From JAENVT01 sp031370745 (GTDB lineage: Bacteria; Actinomycetota; Acidimicrobiia; Acidimicrobiales; Ilumatobacteraceae), in contig JANMQX010000358.1 of NCBI GenBank assembly GCA_031370745.1, positions 1 to 11,780 of the forward strand: 11,780 nucleotides of DNA. Direction: 5' to 3'. The position numbers and the translations under genes were made by a program. The notes under the pieces were generated by a model. That model saw only the letters and a program-made list of their open reading frames with translations, had not been told where the DNA came from and did no database searches. Positions 7,162 through 11,780 of this stretch are shown here, in pieces. Each line of letters starts with the position of its first letter. Position 1 is the stretch's first letter.

Positions 7162-7196
7162 CCCCCCGCCCAACGGCCGGGGGGTTCTTCATTTTT
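7162..7196 (+). terminator. Intrinsic terminator of the leuA attenuator
   Basis: CCCCCC (7162-7167) pairs with GGGGGG (7179-7184); inside, GCC pairs with GGC around a CAAC loop with one bulged C. A T-rich tract TTCTTCATTTTT (7185-7196) follows. This is a strong Rho-independent terminator placed about 70 bases before leuA, where it only makes sense as a conditional attenuator. Confidence 0.8.
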
Positions 7197-7265
7197 CAGC
7201 AGTCTCCTGTCATTTGTCCCAGCACGGTCTCCTCCATCCAGAGCGTCTCTTCCAGAAAGCCAGCC

Positions 7266-8951
7266 ATGCCACCACAACCAGCACACCCGAAGAAAATGCA
7301 GTTCAGCAAGTACAAGCCGTACATCCCGATCGTTCTCCGCGATCGCACGTGGCCCAACGTCGTCATCGACAAGGCTCCGTTGTGGTGCAGCGTCGACCTG
7401 CGCGACGGCAATCAAGCCTTGATCGACCCGATGGACCCGCAGCGCAAGCGGCACATGTTCGATGCCCTCGTCAAGATGGGCTTCAAGGAGATCGAGGTCG
7501 GTTTCCCGTCGGCCAGCCAACCCGATTTCGACTTCGTTCGTCAGTTGATCGAAGAGGATCTGATTCCCGACGATGTGGAGATCCAGGTGCTGGTGCAGTG
7601 CCGTCCCGAGTTGATCGAGCGAACCTACGAGTGCCTGCAGGGGGCGCCGCGCGCGATCGTCCACTTCTACAACTCAACCAATCCGTTGCAGCGCGAAGTC
7701 GTCTTCGGTCTCGACATGGACGGCATCGTCGACATCGCTGTCAATGCGGCCAAGCTGTGTCGCAAGCTCGAGCAGACGATGGGCCGCACTGCGATTCGGT
7801 ACGAGTACTCTCCCGAAAGCTTCACGCTCACCGAGCCCGAGTTCGCCGTACGGATCTGCGAAGCAGTGATGGACGTGGTCGAACCAACGCCCGACAAGCC
7901 GGTGATCCTCAACCTGCCAGCCACCGTCGAGTGTTACAGCCCCAACGTGTATGGCGACGTGATCGAATGGTTCGGTCGCACGATTCGCGATCGCGACGCC
8001 GTGGTCATCAGCTTGCACCCGCACAACGACCGAGGTTGCGGCGTGGCTGCCGCTGAGTTCGGTGTGATGGCCGGCGCCGATCGCGTCGAGGGAACGCTGT
8101 TCGGCAACGGTGAGCGCACTGGCAACGTCGACATCGTCAACCTTGCGATGAACTTGTTCAGCAACGGCGTCGATCCCGAACTCGACATCACCGACATCGA
8201 CGCGTTGCGTCGGGTCGCCGAGTACTGCAATCGCCTACCGGTACCGCCGCGACATCCCTATGCCGGCGATCTGGTCTACACCTCATTCAGCGGGAGTCAT
8301 CAGGACGCGATCAAGAAGGGTTTCGAGGCGCTCCCGAAGGACTACGACCAGTGGGGCATTCCGTACCTTCCCATCGACCCGAAGCACGTCGGCCGCTCGT
8401 ACGAGGCCGTCATTCGTGTCAATTCCCAATCCGGCAAGGGTGGGGTTGCATACATGATGAAGGAGGAGCACGGCTTCGAGTTGCCGAGACGCCTGCAGAT
8501 CGAGTTCTCCAAGACCATCCAACACATCACCGAGGACTCGGGCACCGAGATCAGCCCGGTCGTGATGTGGGAAGCGTTCCAACGCAACTATCTGCCGGAT
8601 CAACCGCGGTTCCGGCTGAACACCCACGAGCTCCACAGCGACTCGCTTACCGGACGCACGTCGATCACCGCGCAACTCGTGGTCGACGGTTCCCCAGTGA
8701 CTGTCGTCGGCGAGGGCAACGGTCCAATCGACGCATTCGTTCATGCACTCGCCGGTGGCATCGGGGCCGAACTCAACGTGCTCGACTACGCCGAGCACGC
8801 AATCGGCCAGGGCTCCGAGGCCAACGCAGTCGCCTACGTCGAAACCTCGGAGCCGGAAGGCAACGTGCTCTGGGGAGTCGGGGTCGACCCGAACATCAGC
8901 ACTGCTTCGCTGCGAGCGGTATTGAACGCTTACGAACGGCATCGGTTGTAA
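7266..8951 (+). CDS. leuA: 2-isopropylmalate synthase
   Basis: A 561-aa LeuA of the mycobacterial (type 2) kind. It condenses acetyl-CoA with 2-oxoisovalerate, the committed step to leucine. The catalytic barrel opens with DLRDGNQALIDP (R46, D47), continues with EVGFPSASQPDFDF, and has the metal-binding HPHND at 251-255, then FGNGERTGN and GDLVYTSFSGSHQD. The C-terminal third ends with the regulatory domain (GNGPIDAFVHALA to STASLRAVLNA), the usual site of leucine feedback inhibition. The ATG at 7266 has only a weak AGAAAG upstream; a second ATG at 7296 (residue 11) is equally possible. The attenuator upstream gives transcriptional control, so both enzyme and gene respond to leucine. It lies far from leuCD. 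The next gene starts 11 bases after its stop. Confidence 0.96.
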   Translation: MPPQPAHPKKMQFSKYKPYIPIVLRDRTWPNVVIDKAPLWCSVDLRDGNQALIDPMDPQRKRHMFDALVKMGFKEIEVGFPSASQPDFDFVRQLIEEDLIPDDVEIQVLVQCRPELIERTYECLQGAPRAIVHFYNSTNPLQREVVFGLDMDGIVDIAVNAAKLCRKLEQTMGRTAIRYEYSPESFTLTEPEFAVRICEAVMDVVEPTPDKPVILNLPATVECYSPNVYGDVIEWFGRTIRDRDAVVISLHPHNDRGCGVAAAEFGVMAGADRVEGTLFGNGERTGNVDIVNLAMNLFSNGVDPELDITDIDALRRVAEYCNRLPVPPRHPYAGDLVYTSFSGSHQDAIKKGFEALPKDYDQWGIPYLPIDPKHVGRSYEAVIRVNSQSGKGGVAYMMKEEHGFELPRRLQIEFSKTIQHITEDSGTEISPVVMWEAFQRNYLPDQPRFRLNTHELHSDSLTGRTSITAQLVVDGSPVTVVGEGNGPIDAFVHALAGGIGAELNVLDYAEHAIGQGSEANAVAYVETSEPEGNVLWGVGVDPNISTASLRAVLNAYERHRL

Positions 8952-8962
8952 GGTCAGCGCCC

Positions 8963-9316
8963 ATGATGCGTTGGCTTCGGCGACTTGTGTGGATTGGTGT
9001 GTTGGCTGGTGGAGGTTTCGCCGGCTACCGGATGTGGAGCCAGCGCCAAGCACAGGCCGTGACTGCACCCGACTGGCCCCCGTTGGCACCCGAGCCGCGA
9101 ACTGCGGCCGCCGAAGTGGTTGCGTCGGCTGCGGCGGCACGGTGGGTACCACCAGTCGAGGGCGAGTGTCCCGACGGGTATCCGTTGAAAGCCAATGACA
9201 ATTCAGGAATCTTCCACGTGCCAGGTGGACGGTTCTACGCCCGCACCGTTGCCGAGCGGTGCTACGCCAACGCAGAAGACGCGATCGCCGACGGCTATCG
9301 CCAAGCCAAGGCCTGA
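8963..9316 (+). CDS. Membrane-anchored sunset-domain-like protein
   Basis: A 117-aa protein. The N-terminus is a basic start (MMRWLRR) followed by one membrane segment (about residues 8-22). A Pro/Ala-rich linker leads to a small C-terminal domain, ECPDGYPLKANDNSGIFHVPGG, then F-Y-A-R-T, C100 and ADGYRQAKA. This C-P-x-G-Y-P-x-K-x-N...S-x-I-F-H-x-P-G-G pattern matches what I know as the actinobacterial sunset domain; its role is not established. Cys69 and Cys100 could pair or bind metal. An ATG at 8966 is an alternative start. The gene begins 11 bases after leuA and ends 15 bases before the ferredoxin gene, so it may be read from the leuA transcript. Confidence 0.75.
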   Translation: MMRWLRRLVWIGVLAGGGFAGYRMWSQRQAQAVTAPDWPPLAPEPRTAAAEVVASAAAARWVPPVEGECPDGYPLKANDNSGIFHVPGGRFYARTVAERCYANAEDAIADGYRQAKA

Positions 9317-9331
9317 AACGGAGCAACATCG

Positions 9332-9526
9332 ATGAAGGTCATTGTTGATTTCGACGTCTGCGCTTCCACGGGAGCCTGCATGCAGGTGTGCCCAGAGGTG
9401 TTCGAGGTGCGCGCCGACGGGTATTTGTACATCCTCCAGGAGGAGCCCGACGAGGAATTGCGCGACAGCGTGATGTCCGCCGCCGAGATGTGCCCGACGG
9501 CGGCGATCACCATCACCGGCCTCTAA
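9332..9526 (+). CDS. Single-cluster ferredoxin (probably [3Fe-4S])
   Basis: A 64-aa electron carrier. The cluster motif is C10-x2-T13-x2-C16-x3-C20-P, with C54-P near the end. The second position of the usual CxxCxxC is Thr13, so three cysteines (10, 16, 54) are left to bind, which fits a [3Fe-4S] cluster. C20 sits where some relatives have a structural, non-ligating cysteine. Such ferredoxins in actinobacteria often feed cytochromes P450 or other oxygenases, but none is present here. GGAG (9320-9323) lies 8 bases before the ATG. It may be cotranscribed with leuA and the sunset-like gene. Partner enzyme unknown. Confidence 0.9.
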   Translation: MKVIVDFDVCASTGACMQVCPEVFEVRADGYLYILQEEPDEELRDSVMSAAEMCPTAAITITGL

Positions 9527-9783
9527 CCATACATCTGCCACAGCACGTAGCGAGGACGTGACTCTTCGTCGCGCGGCGTAAGCCTTGTCTCATGTCGCGT
9601 TGAACGTGCCCCGTGATCCCGCATTCGTGTCGTTGCCCACTCCAGGCCGCAGGCAGCGTTTCTTGAGGAGAACTTGCTGCAAGGTGGGCGGAGCGATTGC
9701 CGATGAAACAAACATGATCTAGGCCCAAACCTCTTGGTGACCTAAGACGTGTCATTACGAAATGATGACAGAAGGGTGATCGT
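9527..9783. other. Intergenic region between ferredoxin gene and Pro/Ala-rich operon
   Basis: These 257 bases have no convincing gene. Just after the ferredoxin stop, CACGT and ACGTG form a short hairpin without a T tract, a weak terminator at best. The right end has a possible promoter: TTGGTG (9734-9739) and TACGAA (9756-9761), 16 bases apart, overlapping a small inverted repeat TCATT-ACGA-AATGA (9752-9765). GAAGGG at 9771-9776 is the ribosome site of the next gene. Confidence 0.4.
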
Positions 9784-10347
9784 GTGGAGCGCCGTCTCGC
9801 AGTCACATACATAGTCTCTGCCACAGCAACATTTGGAATCGGATGCGTGGCAATCGCAGCAGCAGGCGGCGGCCTGTTCGTCAGCGCGGCCCCGAAACCG
9901 GCCGCAGGCAAACAGGTCGAGGTTGTCGACGACTACGTCGTCATCCATTCCTCGACCACCATTGTGGCGGCAGGCGACGCGGCCATTGCCCCACTTGATC
10001 CACTCGCAACAGCGGCGGTTTCCCCTCCTGCTGCAATCTCACGACCGCTTGTCACGTCGACACCGGCCACCGGCGACGCTGCTGCGGCGCCGACAACTCA
10101 CATCGATGCACCAGAGGCCACGGTTGCCGGGCCACTGATGGCCGCCCCGGTCGCGGTGCGTGCCCCGGTCGTGGCGGAACCCCAACCAGCTGAGGCAGCT
10201 GACGCGCCGGAACCACCGGCAGCCAGTCTGCCCGCGCCGGCTCCTGCTGTTGCCGCACCGACAACGTCTGCCGGGCGGCCACCGATCCCCGACGGATGCG
10301 ACAACCCGCAGTTCAGAAACGGCACGTGGAATTGCAATGACGACTGA
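9784..10347 (+). CDS. Membrane-anchored Pro/Ala-rich protein with C-terminal Cys pair
   Basis: A 187-aa protein of unknown function. A GTG start follows GAAGGG by 7 bases. Residues about 6-36 form one hydrophobic, Ala/Gly-rich segment behind a short basic start (MERR), so the rest should be outside the membrane. A short segment VEVVDDYVVIHSSTT follows, then about 110 residues of Ala/Pro/Thr/Val-rich low complexity. The C-terminal block DGCDNPQFRNGTWNCNDD carries Cys172 and Cys184, which could form a disulfide. The last 11 bases overlap the start of the next gene (ATG at 10337), so the two are coupled. No FMN-attachment motif of the S/T-G-A-T/S kind is seen. No family recognised. Confidence 0.75.
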   Translation: MERRLAVTYIVSATATFGIGCVAIAAAGGGLFVSAAPKPAAGKQVEVVDDYVVIHSSTTIVAAGDAAIAPLDPLATAAVSPPAAISRPLVTSTPATGDAAAAPTTHIDAPEATVAGPLMAAPVAVRAPVVAEPQPAEAADAPEPPAASLPAPAPAVAAPTTSAGRPPIPDGCDNPQFRNGTWNCNDD

Positions 10348-11431
10348 GCTCACCGAAGAGCAACGTGCTCGGCTCGCCAGGCTCAACATGCGCAACCCCG
10401 GCGTCTCGTCGCCCACGGTTGCGGCCGCACCGGCACCTCCCCGCCCAGCACCGTCGGCGCTCGTTGCACCGACGCCTCACATCGTGCCGCTACCGCCGCC
10501 GACACTCGTGCCGGCGATGCCTGCTGGCGGCCCGCCGGTCTCCGCTGCTCCCGCGCTCGCCGCCCCGACCGCGATGACAGAGCAACAAGCCGCGAGACTC
10601 GCCAAACTCGGTCAGCGAAATCACGGTGCCGCAGCAACGGCTCCAGCCGCAGCCGCAACGCCAACGGTCGGGCCGGCCGCTGCTACGTCATGGAGCCCAC
10701 CCACGGGCGTACCGGGCGCACCAGCACCGATCGTCATCGAGCAAGCGGCGACCGCTGTTGTGTCGGTCGTCGATCGCCATACCAGCGTCCGCCTGTTCGG
10801 CAGCAGACGCCGGCACGTGGCGGCCGCTGGCCGAATCCTCGCCACCGGGCTGGCCACCTCTGGCTTCCTGGCGACGATCGCCTCGCTCGCTACAGCCGAT
10901 GCGCGCGAACTCGAGTCAAAGCAGGCCGACGCGGCCACACCGACAACGGAGCTGGAGACGATCCACCGCGTGGTGTACGTCGATGAGTTCGGCAACCCGA
11001 TCGCACCGCCGACCACGGTGGCACAGCCGACTGGCGCCGCTGCAACGACCACTGTGGTTGGTGTCGTAGATCCGGGCGCGGTCGACCCACTTGCTTCCAC
11101 GACGACGATCGCCGCGCCGCCCACCATTGCCGGGGCAGCACCTGCAGCCGGGGTTGCCGCCGCAGGTGCCCCGTCGCCAGCACCGAGCGGCGGTGGAACA
11201 TCAGCCGCACCAGCCCCGGCCCCGGCACCGGCCCCAGCCCCTGCTCCGGCCCCCGATCCCGCACCAGCCCCTGCACCTGCACCTGCCCCGGCCCCTGCCC
11301 CTGCCCCTGCCCCGGCCCCTGCCCCGGCCCCGGCCCCGGCCCCTGCACCTGCCCCCGCCCCCGCGCCAGCCCCCGCACCGGCCCCAGCCCCCGCCCCGGC
11401 CCCTCCGCCGTGCCAGGGAAGTGGATGCTAA
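10337..11431 (+). CDS. Single-pass protein with N-terminal repeat motif and long Pro-Ala tail
   Basis: A 364-aa protein of unknown function. The N-terminal half is probably cytoplasmic and holds two copies of a short motif, LTEEQRARLARLNMRN near residues 4-19 and MTEQQAARLAKLGQRN near 78-93, joined by Pro/Ala linkers. A basic stretch (RRRH) precedes one membrane segment, about residues 167-187, so the C-terminal half should face outward. There follow HRVVYVDEFGNPIAPP (VVYVDEFGNP at 212-221), a Thr/Val/Ala linker, about 65 residues of almost pure Ala-Pro repeat broken by one Asp, and the final CQGSGC (Cys359, Cys364). The start overlaps the previous gene by 11 bases and the stop overlaps the ApbE start by 7. 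The Ala-Pro tail probably spans the wall; the terminal cysteines may be the working part. Confidence 0.75.
   Translation: MTTELTEEQRARLARLNMRNPGVSSPTVAAAPAPPRPAPSALVAPTPHIVPLPPPTLVPAMPAGGPPVSAAPALAAPTAMTEQQAARLAKLGQRNHGAAATAPAAAATPTVGPAAATSWSPPTGVPGAPAPIVIEQAATAVVSVVDRHTSVRLFGSRRRHVAAAGRILATGLATSGFLATIASLATADARELESKQADAATPTTELETIHRVVYVDEFGNPIAPPTTVAQPTGAAATTTVVGVVDPGAVDPLASTTTIAAPPTIAGAAPAAGVAAAGAPSPAPSGGGTSAAPAPAPAPAPAPAPAPDPAPAPAPAPAPAPAPAPAPAPAPAPAPAPAPAPAPAPAPAPAPAPAPAPPPCQGSGC
11207..11404 (+). repeat. Ala-Pro dipeptide repeat tract
   Basis: About 200 bases of GCN-CCN hexanucleotide repeats, rich in GCCCCG and GCCCCT units, encode about 33 Ala-Pro pairs with a single Asp interruption. 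The tract is in frame within the 364-aa protein. The third bases vary between units, which argues for selection on the protein as well as repeat expansion. Its length is likely to vary between strains. Confidence 0.9.
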
Positions 11432-11780
11432 GAACGAGCGTGGTCGAAGAACGAACGTGGCATCGTTCCGCAGCCCGGTTGATGGGATCGTCCGGGGAGA
11501 TTCTCGTCGACGGGCCGGCCGATCTCATCTCCCTCGGTTTTTCTCGGTTACGACAGCTCGAGCAGACGTGGAGTCGCTTTCTTCCGAATAGCGAACTCAA
11601 CCGTCTCCAGCAATGGCGGCGTGGCTGGCTGGAGTGCAGCGACGATCTCGTTGCTGCACTCCAGTGGTCCCGGCGAATGCACAACGAAACGCACGGCCTG
11701 TTCGATCCATCGATTCGCACCAGCCTCGAGCGGCTCGGATACGACCGCACGTTCGCAGAAATCGTCGAACAGTCGAACCC
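11425..11780 (+). CDS. apbE: FAD:protein FMN transferase (ApbE family, 3' partial)
   Basis: The frame from ATG 11425 stays open to the window end (118 residues). ApbE enzymes use FAD to attach FMN to a Thr/Ser of target proteins, usually outside the cytoplasmic membrane. Matching family segments: AARLMGSSGEILV near the start, the LEQTWSRFLPNSELNRL block (family LE..WSRF.p.SEL.rLN), then CSDDLVAALQWSRRMHNETHGLFDPSI (family A......T.G.FDP). AGGGAA at 11415-11420 is 4 bases before the ATG, which lies in the stop of the upstream gene (ATGCTAA). No signal peptide is evident at this start. The C-terminal part with the rest of the active site is outside the window. Its targets are probably encoded nearby. 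Confidence 0.88.
   Translation, partial: MLRTSVVEERTWHRSAARLMGSSGEILVDGPADLISLGFSRLRQLEQTWSRFLPNSELNRLQQWRRGWLECSDDLVAALQWSRRMHNETHGLFDPSIRTSLERLGYDRTFAEIVEQSN

Noticed and set aside
7055..7265. T-box riboswitch upstream of leuA
   Set aside because: No T-box consensus or specifier loop was found; the Leu-codon leader peptide with hairpins explains the region.
9523..9711. A minus-strand frame of up to 62 codons ending RYVLWQMYG
   Set aside because: The end looks protein-like, but there is no ribosome site at a useful distance from any start, and no family is recognised. Conservation would be needed to revive it.
9784..11431. FMN attachment (S/T-G-A-T/S) motif in the two Pro/Ala proteins
   Set aside because: Neither protein has the motif in a suitable context, so they are not called as ApbE substrates.
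1..11780. selA/selB/selD, tRNA-Sec, other tRNAs, rRNA, CRISPR arrays and insertion sequences
   Set aside because: None was found in the window. Absence of Sec machinery here says nothing about the genome, since those genes are usually elsewhere.

Overview
The window is high-GC DNA with densely packed genes on both strands. It looks like an actinobacterial chromosome, perhaps an Acidimicrobiia (Ilumatobacter-like) lineage. The reasons are the mycobacterial-type LeuA, the actinobacterial sunset-like protein, ATGA start/stop overlaps, several starts without a Shine-Dalgarno sequence, and Pro/Ala-rich exported proteins. The lineage is an inference from protein style; no rRNA or other marker is present.

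Left part (1-4752): leuC (5' end cut off by the window) and leuD overlap by 4 bases and encode the two subunits of isopropylmalate isomerase. A convergent DEAD-box RNA helicase follows on the minus strand. Divergent from it is a FadD-type acyl-CoA synthetase.

Middle part (4753-7054): a short DsrE-family gene (4831-5193) has an in-frame TGA exactly where the family can carry the first Cys of a CxxC-like pair. It reads U-K-G-C, and a 7-bp hairpin with a GUG loop lies 12 nt after the TGA. Both halves of the protein fit the family in one frame, so I read it as a selenoprotein with a bacterial SECIS element; this is the main finding. Next come a 272-base non-coding stretch with hairpins and a perfect 12-bp palindrome, a 44-codon small ORF with an excellent Shine-Dalgarno sequence, and, two bases later, a homospermidine synthase-like gene.

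Right-middle part (7055-9526): leuA is preceded by a complete transcription-attenuation leader. It has a TTGACA promoter, an 11-residue peptide with four consecutive Leu codons, a hairpin, and a GC-rich terminator with a T-rich tract. leuA is followed closely by a membrane-anchored sunset-like protein and a single-cluster ferredoxin. leuA and leuCD are therefore separate loci of one pathway, and leuA appears to sense leucyl-tRNA charging.

Right end (9527-11780): after a 257-base intergenic region come two overlapping genes for membrane-anchored Pro/Ala-rich proteins, each with a Cys pair near the C-terminus. The start codon of an ApbE-type FAD:protein FMN transferase, cut off by the window, overlaps the end of the second one. 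This looks like an operon for an extracytoplasmic, possibly flavin-linked system whose remaining genes lie outside the window.
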